The translations under genes and the position numbers were made by a program. The notes beneath the pieces were generated by a model. The model worked only from the letters and a program-made list of their open reading frames with translations. It searched no databases and had not been told where the DNA came from. 64,000 nucleotides of DNA from Hygrocybe punicea (Eukaryota > Basidiomycota > Agaricomycetes > Agaricales > Hygrophoraceae): the NCBI GenBank assembly GCA_963556145.1, contig OY744471.1:2783590-2847589 (forward strand). Direction: 5' to 3'. How positions within the stretch are numbered: the first letter of the stretch is position 1; each line of letters opens with the position of its first letter. Positions 1-11,649 of the stretch are shown here, piece by piece.

Positions 1-1
1 C

Positions 2-440
2 GAGGGTATGTTGGAATTGTCGCCGATCTGTTCAAATTTGGTTCGCGTATCATAATTGTCTGGTCTTCGTTGTGGTAATTCTTGACAACGCTTTCCGTAA
101 GTACGTCAAACGGTCGTCCCAGGAGAATATGGTACGCGGGGTCACGGATGACATGCATCTGCAGGAAAAGTGTGATGTCGCCAATTTTACAAGGAACATT
201 CCGCACGAGACCCAGGGACTGATCAATTGAACCATTCGCCGATTGCATATTGAGACGAATCGCTGGGTCGTAGGGGAGACTAAACTGATGACAGACGTCT
301 TCTGACATTGCGACGATTTGCGAACCAGGGTCAATGATGCTACCGACTTGTTCTTGTCTGTCAAGGAGCAAATTGACAGCATGTAGAGCGTGCAATTCTT
401 TTGCAACGGTGACTCCACGAGTTACCCGCCGTCCTCGTCT
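2..440 (-). pseudogene. Ty3/gypsy retropepsin (protease) fragment
   Basis: Read on the minus strand, this is an open frame with the layout of a gypsy aspartic protease of the basidiomycete type. A catalytic-loop motif DPGSQIVAM is followed about 70 residues later by the flap-distal motif HILLGRPFDVL. The protease would mature Gag-Pol in virus-like particles. The catalytic triad is DPG instead of DS/TG, a single-codon change expected to abolish activity. Reverse transcriptase and RNase H, which should follow in the same orientation, are absent from the window. The next coding region is an integrase on the opposite strand, so the copy has been rearranged. It may continue past the left edge. Family assignment is from remembered motifs. 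Confidence 0.75.
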
Positions 441-441
441 A

Positions 442-1861
442 CACAAATCAGGAAGCCGTTTCTGACATACCGCGATCCGATAAAGCCCGCACGGCCGACG
501 CTCGTCTTGCCCTCATCGAGACCTGGTTATGAGATCTAACCCGACCCGCGAACTTCACGGATGACGAGTACCATCTGTTCCTGAGATACTCCCTTGAGTT
601 CTTCGTCACTGATAACAAGCTTTGGCGCAAAGACCGTCACGGAAAACACAAACTCGTCATACCGCCCGACCGTTGGCTTCAATTACTCAAAGACGCTCAT
701 GACTCTCTTGGCCACAAAGGTATATTCTCTGTCTGTGCCCGGCTACTCGATCGTTTCTGGTGGCCGCACCTCGACCACGACGTTAAGTGGTACATCCAGT
801 CTTGCCATCAGTGCCAAGTACAGCAAATGCGTTATCACCACATTCCACCCACCGTTGGTACACCGGCCTTGCTATTTCGTAAAGCATATGTCAACACAAT
901 GTTTATGCCACGATCCGGCGGCTATCGATACATTGTCCAAGCCCGTTGCTCCCTGTCCGCCTACCCTGAGTTCCGCATGTTACGCCGCGAGACCGGCTCA
1001 ACCATCGGCACATTCCTATTCGAAGACATCTTATGCTGTTGGGGCACTCTCGAAGAAATCGTTACCGACAATGGCAAGCTGTTCGTAGAAGCGCTCGACT
1101 ATCTTGCCTCCCGCTACGGTATCCGGCACATCTGCATTTCACCCTATAACTCACAAGCGAACGGACCCATTGAGCGTCGCCACCTAGATGTCCGGGAGGC
1201 CATTATGAAAAGTTGTGACGGAGATGAAAAGAAATGGCACACCGTTACCCATTCCGTATTTTGGACCGAACGGGTCACTATACACAAAAGCCTCGGATAC
1301 TCGTCCTACTACATCGCACACGGAGTAGAACCGCTTTTTCCATTTGATTTTGCCGAAGCTACGTACATGGTTCCGACGCAAGATACGATGTCTACGACTG
1401 ACCTCATAGTCATCCGCGCCCAACAACTTCGTAAACGAGAAGCCGACCTCGATTGGGTCAAAGAAAAGCTTACCAAATCTCGGCTCGCGTCGGCCCGGCA
1501 ATTTGAGCAGAAATACGCCAACACGATCAAAGTTTTCAACTTCGAACCCGGTAACCTCATTCTTGTCCGAAATTCACGTATCGAAATGTCTCTCGATCGT
1601 AAAGCAAAGCCGCGGTACTTTGGACCCATGGTTGTCATCAGGAAAACAGAAGGCGGATCCTACATACTCGCCGAACTCAACAGTGCGGTTTCTAGATCCC
1701 GATTTGCCGCTTTCTGAGTCATACCCTACCACGCCCGCTCAAAAATATCGATACCGTTGGACGATTTCTTACAATACCCCGATGCCGACGATACCGATTC
1801 AAATGATCTTGATGATCCGACGTACCCGCCCTCCATAGACTCCTCACCCGACGACGATTAA
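442..1861 (+). pseudogene. Ty3/gypsy integrase, decayed
   Basis: One frame runs through an integrase zinc-binding H2C2 domain (His residues in DAHDSLGHKG, Cys pair in CHQCQ near 790-820) and then the catalytic core. The first core motif reads YVNTMFMP, where relatives have Asp in place of Asn. The second is VTDNGKLF, and the third, PIERRHLDV, supplies the Glu. The tail ends in an acidic stretch at the TAA of 1859-1861. Two in-frame TGA codons interrupt it, at 530-532 and 1715-1717. Both stops and the Asp-to-Asn change are explained by C-to-T or G-to-A transitions. The enzyme would have inserted cDNA into the host genome; this copy is dead. Its 5' part abuts the oppositely oriented protease near 440. 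Confidence 0.85.
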
Positions 1862-2068
1862 GCATTTCATTTATATTCTGTCCACGTTATACCCCCATTT
1901 TATTTAGTTCCTCTTAGTTTTCTAACGATATGACGAATGATGCGAATAGTCCTATGTCTTCGGGAGCCGATTGGCTTTCCTTAGCTGGGTGAACAAGCTG
2001 ACACGTCTTTTATGTACACAATATATTTTTTTTTATATATATACACGGGCTCGTTATTTTTTTCTATT

Positions 2069-3474
2069 TTACAGGCGGCCGGTCTCGTAGTCCCGCCTCA
2101 ACATCGCCAACCTTGAGGTCGACCGTTCGAGATCGATGCGGAGCCGCTGGAACTCTTGACCGAAGTGGACGAGGTGATGGTTGACGTTGGTGCCCAGGGC
2201 TCCCAGCTCCTCCGTAAGGACCGCCAGCTGCGCCGACACTTGCTCATAATTCTCCATCGTCAAGATAAACAGGTTTGCTGCCGAAGCCGCCGTAAGCCTT
2301 TTCGTCGGCCACTCTTCCTCCGACTCTTCCTCGTCTTCGTCATCATCCTCGACCGATTCCACATCCTCGACCCGCGGTTTGCTCATTGAGGCCCAGGCAG
2401 GCCTACTGCGGATCGGCTTTGTCGTGAACGACAACGGCTTCCTCATGCCGACCGTGACCTCTTTGCCCTTTCCGGTATCCACCTTGCGCCGACCCCTGCC
2501 CGTCCAGTGTGTAGCGTTAGTACATCTTTTCTTCAGCCTCCGGCATCATTCGCACACCTAGCCCGTGACACCTCGACATGCCTCTGGAGCCTTGATGCAG
2601 TTGGTGCAGGCTTGTAGGGGAAATGGCCCGGTGAACTGTTACCAGGATCAGTGACTAAAGAACAAATGAACCAACACAGGAACTCACCGTCGTACCAGCC
2701 AAATCTCCAATCTCTACGCCTGGCATATCTATGTCTTCTACATCGGCCGGTGTCTCTGGTTCCGGGTCGACGGGGCCTTCCTCTGGCTCAACTGCAACTT
2801 CGCATTCCGGAATCGACTCAGTCCCTGGTTCACCTGTGACCGATGCATTTGCTTCAGCTCACCGTTCCTCACTGAGCTGCCGCCAATACGCGGCTCCATC
2901 CCTTTCAACCTGGTCTACTTCTTGAGTCCAGTGCTGCCCATGCTGTTCTATTCTAAGCCGCTCCCGCCTTTCCTCTGCCGCCTTTCGCCTTTTCTCCGCC
3001 TCCGCTCGTGCCTTTGCCTCTGCCAACCGTCTGGCCTCCTCTTCCCATGTAGCTGCTTCCTCATCCGCCCGCCATCTAGCTTCTTCCTTTTCCTGCCTCT
3101 CTCGGTCCGCCACTTCTTTCAGCCACTCTTCGACATCGTTAGCGTACGATTGGCGGTCGGCCCATAGCGGTGGCGTTACTGGCCTCGTACCACCAGCTCG
3201 GAGTTCCGCAACGATTCCATGATAAGCATGCTAGTGGGACGACATGAGCTATCTTAGGACACGCGTAATCAATCGGGAAACTCACCAGCGCTTTCTTGCG
3301 GCCGCTTACCCATTGCTGGGCCATCCCCTCATTGCCATCTACCATCGTAACGAGATCGTCACTGTGAAACACGGTGACCGCATTAACGGCCTCTTCATAG
3401 TCCGCCCAGACATCGGGTTCAATGCTTTCGATGAAGGCGAGGAAATTGTCGTAGACTTGGGACATGGTGGGCAT
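2069..3474 (-). pseudogene. Antisense coiled-coil / zinc-cluster gene of the gypsy element
   Basis: A three-exon model fits exactly: exon 1 3286-3474, intron 3231-3285 (GTGAGT...CTAG), exon 2 2688-3230, intron 2636-2687 (GTGAGT...CAG), exon 3 2069-2635. All exons are multiples of three, giving about 433 codons. The product has a globular N-terminus (MPTMSQVYDNFLAF), a long Glu/Arg/Ala coiled coil (about 2870-3130), an acidic linker, a cysteine cluster (CTNC...C...C..CRRLKKRC, near 2500-2610) resembling a fungal binuclear zinc cluster, an acidic patch and a C-terminal helical region. Three in-frame stops (2859-2861, 2558-2560, 2546-2548) make it a pseudogene. It lies between integrase and 3' LTR, antisense to the integrase. 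Function unknown; a gag-like or DNA-binding role is inference. Confidence 0.7.
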
Positions 3475-3633
3475 GTGATGATGTAGAGGAAAGGTCGGAT
3501 CAACAACGAGATTTTTATTTTTATTTTTTACTTTGCCGTTGTTTGGCCACTCACGTGATTGGCCACACTCGTGACCCGCATTTGGAGACCCCATATTGAC
3601 CACGGATGGTCTCTATTAGAAGACCCAAGGAGA

Positions 3634-4371
3634 TGTAGAGGGTCCTCGACCCTCTGAGGCTGTAACATCGATATCTCGCGAATCCGCTCGAACCCAACGT
3701 CTCTAGCAATCTACGCTCGAATCCGACGCAACCCGACACAACCCAATGCATACCGACTAGCATGGCTGCTCACGTACCTGGTCGGTCCATCTCCTAAACT
3801 CACGGAACTTCAAATATCAAAGATAGATCTCATCGGACTGGGATCCCGACATCGGACTTGCCTTATTCGCGCCTAGCATCTCCCTTATGGAGATATAGTA
3901 AAGTATATTACATCTTTTACGGTTTTTTATATCTTCCACCCATTTTCCCTGTCATGGTCACCTCGCAACCCTCTTCCTACTTGTCCATTTTTATTCTCCT
4001 TTGTTTTCTCTCATTGGCCGAGGACTCTCATCCGAATCTAGGTACAGAAATTTGTAGTATAAAAATGGTGCCCAAGCGCCGTCTCATAATAAGAAACCAG
4101 TTTCCCCATTTCCTCTCTCTGAGAATTAGTCTCTCAGTAAAATCCATCACACACATTGCTCGTCGGATTCCTCGACGCTCTCCCCGTCGTTCTACCGCCT
4201 TTATCTCTACATCCCTCGTCACCTGACACCCGACCCGCTGTACCCGACATCGTCGGCTTCGTTGGCTTCGACCGGTCTCGATAGATTTCAGTAGTTTACT
4301 CGGCGGCTTCTTACCATTTATATCCTATCATCTTACTGAAGCTTGTTAGACTATTCCTAGTCACTTCTACA
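3634..4371 (+). repeat. 3' LTR of the first gypsy element (proposed)
   Basis: The segment starts TGTAGA and ends TCTACA, giving a perfect 6-bp terminal inverted repeat, and a short purine run (AAGGAGA) precedes it. A TATA-like box (TATAAAAA) lies near 4058. It follows the antisense zinc-cluster gene, as expected for a right-hand LTR. No partner LTR is present in the window, so boundaries rest on the terminal motif alone. Confidence 0.5.
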
Positions 4372-5009
4372 CTGACACCACAGGTTAGGATCTTTATTCC
4401 GCAGCCACCCCGACCTCGCCTTTACAACGGAATAGCGAAGGATTTGAAATAATGGCGAATATCACATGAAAGTTGGCGAAAAGATGAAGATAAACCGGAT
4501 GAATTACATTTCTGGTATCGGACTTGGTGTCTGAACGTATAGGACATGTTTAATGGTCGTGTTTCAACGTATTGAGACCGGGTTGCGCAGTTAAGATACA
4601 GCGAAAATGTCACAGTCATGCGCGCGTCGATCGGCGTAAGTCATGCAAGTCGTGGGCAGTGCGCTGATGTTTCGCATGTACACGGGACGCGGAAGAGTTG
4701 TAGGGAAAGTAGAATTGGATCCTATGAGAGATTCAGTGCCCAAGTGGAGAGACTGCATATCACCGGATGTTGAACTGGCCTGACAGTCACCAGAGGTCAA
4801 ATTTTGTCTGGATTGGCAATATGGCCTACCAAAAAGCCAGATATATGGGTATATTTTATTGTTTATGCTGGCTATCCTCTGTTGTCTGGATACCCTCGCG
4901 GATTCTGTCTGGATTTTGTTCTGGCCATCCAGGGCCTCAAGCCTGATTTTGTCTGGATGCGAAATGCCTTCCGCCGATTTTGGCCCAAATTTGTCCAGAT
5001 TATGATCTG
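4372..5009. other. Flank containing a partial solo-LTR fragment
   Basis: From 4423 to 4765, read on the minus strand, the sequence closely matches the first ~345 bp of the LTR at 28081-28920, starting TGATATGCAG. Most differences are CpG versus TpG/CpA, the CpG-poor copy being this one. From 4766 to 5009 is low-complexity flank with recurring TTTTGTCTGGAT-like words. It ends at the target site of the next transposon. No gene seen. Confidence 0.65.
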
Positions 5010-5017
5010 GCCTTAGT

Positions 5018-8000
5018 CAAGGGGGTGTCGGAATGCGAATTTCCGATATACACTCATATTTTTTTTTTACTGGGTCTGTTGACCCCCCTCCCCCCCCCCT
5101 CCTTCTAAATAAGGCAAAATATCTGCACGTGATACCTACCACACAGCTGCCTGAACAAAACTACACATACGAAGCCACAACTAGCACGTAGCATACATCA
5201 ATAGAAACTAATTTCGACGACGCTTGGTCCAGCCACTTCCGTGGCAACTGGGGCATGCCCAACTTTTGGACGTGGTTTGGTCCAATTCCATGCAATTTCG
5301 ATGGAACTAAGTACCATTGTCAGTTATCATAGTAGAAACAAAAAGAACAGCTCACCCAAACAGTCTCACAACCATGAACCTTGCAACGCACCACTAAATC
5401 CCCCACCTCAATTTCAGCCTGTGAAACTTCCTTTCCACATTTGCACCCTTTCAGATTGATGACACGAGTCTTCCGTATACGTTGTGTCCGTGTTGAAATA
5501 TTCATTACTGCAAAATGAGGTTCTTCTGCATTTGCACTGACCCCGGACCCAATTCAGTCTGTGGTTGTCACAAGGTCAGCCTCAGCTGAGGAAGCCATCG
5601 GGTCCTGATGCACAGCGTCCAGGCACTCATCAGGACCATGATCAGACAATGTTGCGGCTGGGACGTGATCGGTGGGGGAGCAAATGCCAAAGACCTCATC
5701 TGTGACGGATTCAATGACCTTGTCATCAAAAGCATCCTCATTGCCAGAGGAGGTTCCTTGTGAGTCGTGATCTATATCATCCTCGGTTTCCTTATCTGCC
5801 CCTGGTATGAGCCCAGTGGAGCCTTGGCTTTCCGAACAGGCATTGCTGAATAAATGGCTGGCAAGATTAGCCCTAGATGATGATAAGATAATATTACTTA
5901 CCGCAGGGCCAAACGGGAGCTATGTGCTTCTGAGAGAACTAGCAGTAACGTCTTTGGTTTAACTTTTCGTTGTTTGCGAACCTTGAACCGGCATTTCCAT
6001 ATACTTAAAAGGGTGCTGTTCTCAGTATCGGAGATCTGATACTCCAAGGGGAAGTTGTTCCATGAGGTTATTTTGTGCCGCCCACGAAAATGGTATTCAA
6101 GGTTGTACGACCAAACAGCTGGACTGCCTATAGGGCATAATGGGCAATTTTTGGGAACGTTCGAGCATGGAGACGAAGTGGAAACATTCAAAGCGCTAGT
6201 GTAGTTGAAACGAACCAAGTTGATACAAGTGGATCGGGTTAGATCAACACAGTACCCCGCTGCTGCACCTCGTCCTTTCTTGAGGAAAAACAGGCATGTC
6301 GGGGCTGGACGTAGACACAATCCGCAAGGCTCGTGAAACCGATCAAGTGAACTGTCATGCAGAATATGAGCCCCCATGTGTTCTAGGATGCGCTGTGCAT
6401 TTGAAGCGCTATTAAGTGGGTTTTGCACACCACACTTTGAGCACAAAGACGTGCTATGCATTTCATCATTTGAGATCGGAGAATGGGTATCCGAATCATG
6501 CTCGCAAATGAAGCATGCTTTCCCTGACAGAGCAACTGTCAAAGAAGTTTGCCTCAGTCAGACCAACTTGCTAACTCGGAGCAGTCCGCCGTCTCATCAA
6601 GATCGCGCTGATTCACAAGGATCTCGCCAAATGGGGACAACATGTCAACTCCAGGTGTTCGAGACAGGTGCTCAAAGGCAGCCTCAGCATCCGGTATGAG
6701 CTCTGTGGCCTTTCGACGGCCTAATATCCAACATGTATGGAGGTTTACTGACTCGACATCCACCTTGCCAAGCCATGATGCAGATCGACCTTGGTACTCA
6801 TGTCGCCAGAGTCCTTGGTGATGGCAGGGAGATTGAGACGTCGAGGGCCATGGTCCCATTCAGGGTGCAGAGCCAAGATTACGCCAACCTCTGTCAAGCC
6901 TGATGCTCAACTTCCAAGCTGCAAGATGTCAACATTGCAATCTGGACCGACTGCCGTTCGTATAAGGCCAAAAAGAGACTCCAGTCAATCCGTGCCAAGG
7001 AGTATCAAATAGAATTTACCCTTTGGATCATCGACCTTGCACTTGGCCACACAAAAGTATACGTTTTTAATCATCAACATGATGTCGATATAGGACTGGT
7101 TCGGCATGAATCGAGTGCAAGCACCATTGTCGGTGTATAGATGTAGAGCGATGTGTGCAGCGGCACTCAAGTGAATAAGCTGCTCGTCGAAGTTGAGATC
7201 CACAGAAATATAAGGCATTATCAGATGGTGCGCGAACTGGCCATAGACATACAAGGCCTGACGTGCACGTGAGAAAGATGGTGTGGATGTGGAGGGAGCT
7301 GAGGGAAGCGACCAAATCTCTTTCAGAAGAGAGTAACCGAGGACGACATCCTGCTTATCATTAGGGTTCAGCAATGCATTCAATCGGCACGATGACACGC
7401 CATTGGACTGCAACTGCGCGTGGAGGATGGCTGGGGTGACACAGAAACCTTGGATGACGATGCCTTTAGTCCGCATCATGAGATTGCGTTGGCGTTTGAA
7501 AATGTGCTTGAAATCCTTGTTGGCTGTGATGTCATCATTGCCCACAAGTAGATTCATGAGATTGAGTGCATGGAGATGCGTGTAGAGAGGTGAGTGTGAC
7601 ATTAGGGTGGCTTTCATGGTAAGGAGGATGAGAGCGTCACCACGCTTGGACTCGCCATCAGATGTGATGCAGACAGTTCGATAGGTAATTCCGTGGTGTT
7701 CCTTCTTGCTCACTGCTGCTGCAAGAACAGTACGGATAACTTTGGCATGCTCGACACCAGTTTCCTTTTTACATGTACCCGATAAAAGCACGGGACGTGC
7801 AGAATATTCGTGTGGATTGCCAGATAGAGTGCCAAGAGCGCCAACTGTAGCCTAGTGCAACGATAATGACATACCAGCGGTATTTGACAACCAAGAGGCT
7901 TACCTCGCATGCCAAGTCGACTCGACTACTGTCCAATGCATCGCAAAATAGGTCTAATTCCTTCTGGCTGCTAAACTCGAGCGGAGTGACTCCGCTATGT

Positions 8001-9576
8001 TCCCGACATGCACCTAGGAAACAATTGCTTCGGTCATCCCATCGAGGCCTTTTCTCGACTGCGATCTCATCCAACATTAGGACTTGGTGCCTGATTTGGT
8101 TACGGCCTAAGTTATTGTCATCGATGTTGGCCAATGCCTCGAAACACGCAGTGATATTTGACTCGACTTCCGTGATGCATGGAATTGAGGGGGAGACAGT
8201 AAGGGGCCGGATGATGGAATTCCGCCTGGTGGTCGTCACACTTGGCAAGCACATAGATCTATGTGCAAATTCAGCGACGCGCGAACCTCCGAGGCGAAGC
8301 ATCACGATGGATCGCAACATGTCCTCCTCTGTATACCCTCTGGGACGATAAAGCTTGAGTGATGCCTGTTCATACTCCCTGATGAGAGCGTGCACACCGG
8401 CATGGTTTTTTAAGCCTGCTTGAACGAGTGAGGCAACTCTTTCAACTTTACCACTAGCAACAGCCATAATGCATTGCTTGTGATCTTCAAGCGCAGTCGC
8501 CTTCCCCACCAATTTGCGGCTGTCATTGAGCTTCATCATGCGCAAATGCTGAACCTGGTCTGTCTTGTGCTTAACAATTGCGATTAAGCCACCAATTGGC
8601 TGGTATGCCAGGGGTGTGTTTTCGTGCACGCCATGTTCAATGCGCTCAATAATGCCTTGATATAAGGAATCGGACTCCAGGTCTCGGCATGCCAGTGCAA
8701 TTCCACCCAGCTCAGTATTCTGGGAATTGGACCCCCAGTCAAATGCCCGCTTCATCATGGGGTTCAAGAGGTCTTCCCAATCATCCTGGTCAGATTGAAT
8801 GCAAGCAGCTGGATCACCCGAGAACACAGCCAAGGGATGGTCCGCTCCCACTGGAGGGATAGATTTTGGTATGTTCTTCATCTTCTGGTTGAGTTCTTGA
8901 AGCAGACGTGTCGCAATCATGCAAGGCGGTATCAATGGTAGTTGAGATGTGGGGTGCGAACTTGACGGTGAGTTTGCTTCTGCTGGAACTGTTTCCAATG
9001 TTGACATCTGTGCAGGATCATTGATCGATTGTGCATGAACAAGAGGCGGTGCGGATACTTTGGACAGGTTGAGCGCCGGCTGTGACCTGAAGAAGGTGAG
9101 TAGAGAAGCATCTGGTTTTGCTTTTGGCTTTTTAAACAAACCACCATGCGCCCCTTGCTTGCTAATAGCCTGTGCTACTCGACATGCTTTGGATTGGCGA
9201 TGGATTTCCAGGTTTTTTAGGCCAGCTGTTCCCACTCGGACCAGTTCTCCGCAATCAGGGCATTGGAGCTGGCTTTCTGACGTGTATTGATTTGTACTAG
9301 GCTCACAAAGGTTGACATTGGTTTTATAAATATTTTGTCACCACATACCTTTTTTTCTTAGCCATTTCGGCTGATTATGAAAGTGCACCAGCTCGAAGAA
9401 ATAATTTTGCCTTCGTATTACTTCATGGGACAGCTACAATGCTTCTATTATCACTTCTTAGGCATGAATGAAGTAATTAGCCTGCCACTTTCGCAGCAAA
9501 ACCCGGAGTCCAAAAAAATTATTCGGGCAGCCAGCTGACCCCCCCCCCGCCTACCCTAGGTTCCGACACCCCCTTG
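5018..9576 (-). mobile_element. Complete DNA transposon, 16-bp TIR and 8-bp TSD
   Basis: Terminal inverted repeats CAAGGGGGTGTCGGAA (5018-5033) and its exact complement (9561-9576) bound 4559 bp. The 8-bp direct duplication GCCTTAGT flanks it at 5010-5017 and 9577-9584. C/G homopolymer runs sit just inside each end. The single large gene runs on the minus strand. An 8-bp TSD and CA-starting TIRs fit hAT, KDZ and P superfamilies. The transposase motifs (next entry) most resemble the P-type LE.LFG.IR signature, but I cannot assign the superfamily firmly. Termini are intact while the gene carries stops, so this copy could move only in trans. Confidence 0.9.
5208..9365 (-). pseudogene. Large DDE-type transposase with zinc finger and PHD finger
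   Basis: Exon 1 is 17 nt (9349-9365, MAKKK). Intron 9297-9348 leads to a long exon 7904-9296, and intron 7852-7903 follows. The N-terminus has a C-x2-C-x16-H-x5-C finger (CPDCGEL...). Candidate catalytic residues are D in MLDEIAVEKRP (~8070), D in ITSDGESKRG (~7660) and E in LESLFGLIRTAVG (~6970). Downstream are several Cys/His clusters (6540-5905), an acidic linker, and a C-terminal PHD-like C4HC3 finger (CKCG...GCETVWFH...CPSC). The last exon is 5208-5306 after intron 5307-5355. In-frame TGAs at 6985-6987, 6907-6909 and 5554-5556, and a frameshift near 6785, inactivate it. A 29-nt intron at 5873-5901 is doubtful. PHD fingers generally read histone tails; a chromatin-targeting role is inference. 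Confidence 0.75.
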
Positions 9577-9584
9577 GCCTTAGT

Positions 9585-9691
9585 ACAGATATTCCGGGGT
9601 CCTCTTATATCGTGGCCGTTATTATAAACTCCGACCAAGTGGTCGGACCCTTATCAGTCTCGCGCACTTGTGCTGATGCTAGAACTAGCAA
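9585..9691 (+). promoter_or_regulatory. Short upstream region of the UBX gene
   Basis: Only 107 bp separate the duplicated target site of the transposon from the UBX start codon. It contains a TATA-like TTATAA near 9623 and a CCGACCAAGTGGTCGG dyad near 9631. The original promoter presumably continued into what is now 4766-5009, on the far side of the 4.6-kb insertion. Confidence 0.45.
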
Positions 9692-11611
9692 ATGGTAGAG
9701 ATTTCGACCCCGGAACAACAACGAGCTTTGACGCAGTTGCGCGTCTTGACCAGTTGCGATGACGATGTAGGTATCAGCGTTTTAGCAAGCGTTGACTGGA
9801 ACGTGGAGGTGAGTGGTCGTACACGGGCTTATAGTCATTCACGACAGCGCTCATTACCCACCGACAGAGGGCGGCCGATTTGGTTTTTGGTTCCAACCCA
9901 GTCTCAACAGCCAACACTGACCGTCGCATAGAAGCCTTCGATGTGAACCATAATCGTGACTCCTCTGGTTGGCTGACCGTACGTCGCTACCCGCTTGTTT
10001 GTTCCGCTCACCTTCTCACCACTCTTAGTTCCTTCCCTTATCTTGGCGTTCGCTATCCATCTCACATGCATTGTATTCTGCTGTCACTTTTCCTTTCCAC
10101 GTCCTCACCATGCTCGTCCGCTTTGTCTTCGGTATTCTCCGCCTTCCAATCCCCCCCTCGCGTTTCACCAATTTGAATCTTTATCGTCTCCGCCCTGGCT
10201 CGTCTAATTTACGAGGAGGTACCGACCGGTGGATTAGAGGATTAGAAGAAGACACTGGTGCTGTTTGCGTTAGTCGGATGCGAAACGGGCGGATGACCGT
10301 TTCCGGGACCAATGCTGGTCCCTCTACTCTCACCTCCAGGCCCATCAACGGAGATCTTAAATTTGACGGCACTAGAAAACTTCTTCCCGACTTCTCTTCC
10401 GCAAGTTATGAGGATACCTTGCGAAAATGCCAAACGGACGCGAAGATAGCTTGCGTCATCCTACTCTGCGAGGAGCATGACGACGTCACAGAGTTCAAGA
10501 GGTACTTTTGCATAGAACATTCTACTGTCCAAGTTCACTCACATCCTGTCAACTCTTCCCAGAAACACGCTCACAGATTCAGCGTTGGTTAGGATTCTTT
10601 ATGAAAACAATATTCTTGTTTGGGGGGGCGACGTCCGGGATCTGGAGGCCTGGAATGGTAAGTCCATTCACCTAAATTCAGAAACCTTACTGATCTACCT
10701 GCAACATTCAAGTCGCCCAAAAGCTACAAGCTACTACCTATCCTTTCGTGGCATTCATAGCCCTGCAACCTCGCCGGGATCCCATCACTGGTCCATCCCG
10801 GCCTATTACGCCAGTGCTGACCGTTCTTTCCAGGCACCAGGGTCGGTGTCTGCCAGGCACTGCCCCAACCTCTGCCCACACAATCGTTGAACATCTGCGA
10901 CGGCAACTACTTCCTCGTGTCACCCCGTTCCTAGAGCGGATACGATCCTCCCGAAGAGAACAAGACCAGGACCGGATTCTACGTGTGGAGCAGGATAGAG
11001 CGTTCCAAGACTCAGCTCGGAAGGATCGAGAAAGAATTGCAACTAAGATGGCCATGGAGAAGCAGGAAGCAGAGGAGAGAATGCGTAAACATGAGAAAAT
11101 TCAAATGGAAGAATTTAGGAGAAAAAGAGACTCAGAGGATTCGGTGAAGCAGGAAATCCTCAGGATGAACTGGAGCCGTTGGGCAAGAAGAACCCTTGTA
11201 CTCCCTGACTTGCATGGTACCAGGGAAGCTATTCGCGTGAATGTCCGACTTCCAGGAGACAAGCGAAAAATACGGCACTTCTCGCCGACTGCCACTCTCA
11301 CCACTCTCTACGCTTATGTCGATGCACAGCTCATACCCGAGAATCTTAGCCCGGAGGAGGACCCAATGAATCCACCGGAAGGGAATCTGATAGGGGAAGC
11401 GGCACTCGAGAGATATGTTACGAGTCTCCAAGACCGAGCTGACGGGTGGTGGGGGTTCAAGCTGGTACTTGCATACCCCCGACGGGAGATCAGATGGGAA
11501 GTGGGACGTCGTCTTTGTGATGTTGAGGACTTGAGAGCAGGTGGTCAAATCGTGGCTGAGATGGTCGAGGTCCCCGCTGCGGGCGACAATGGTAGCGAGG
11601 ATAGCGAATGA
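9692..11611 (+). CDS. ubx2: UBX-domain protein, FAF2/Ubx2 type
   Basis: Five exons join in frame: 9692-9808, 9868-9978, 10029-10501, 10563-10657 and 10713-11611, with introns of 50-61 nt, giving about 564 residues. An N-terminal UBA domain ends in WNVERAADLVF. A hydrophobic or amphipathic stretch follows (FHVLTMLVRFVFGILRLP) at the position of the FAF2 membrane hairpin. A UAS thioredoxin-like domain spans roughly residues 140-300 (KIACVILLCEEHDD, EFKRNTLTD, YPFVAFIAL). Then come a charged coiled coil (~345-410) and a C-terminal UBX domain (NVRLPGDKRKIRHFS). Family members recruit the Cdc48/p97 segregase to ER or lipid-droplet membranes for ERAD; that role is from the family. No stops or frameshifts: a real host gene. 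Symbol follows the yeast and fission-yeast naming. Confidence 0.9.
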
Positions 11612-11649
11612 TGGATCCATCACCAGCATTCCCTGGCTTGGATACTTGA

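Noticed and set aside
1184..1638. Minus-strand frames opposite the integrase
   Set aside because: Shadows of the integrase coding frame with no domain content.
3139..3170. Apparent frameshift between two minus-strand frames near 3150-3285
   Set aside because: A canonical 55-nt intron (3231-3285) joins the frames exactly, so no frameshift is needed.
5018..9576. Assignment of the PHD transposon to KDZ elements
   Set aside because: TSD length fits, but the catalytic motifs I can read lack KDZ-type signatures; superfamily left open.
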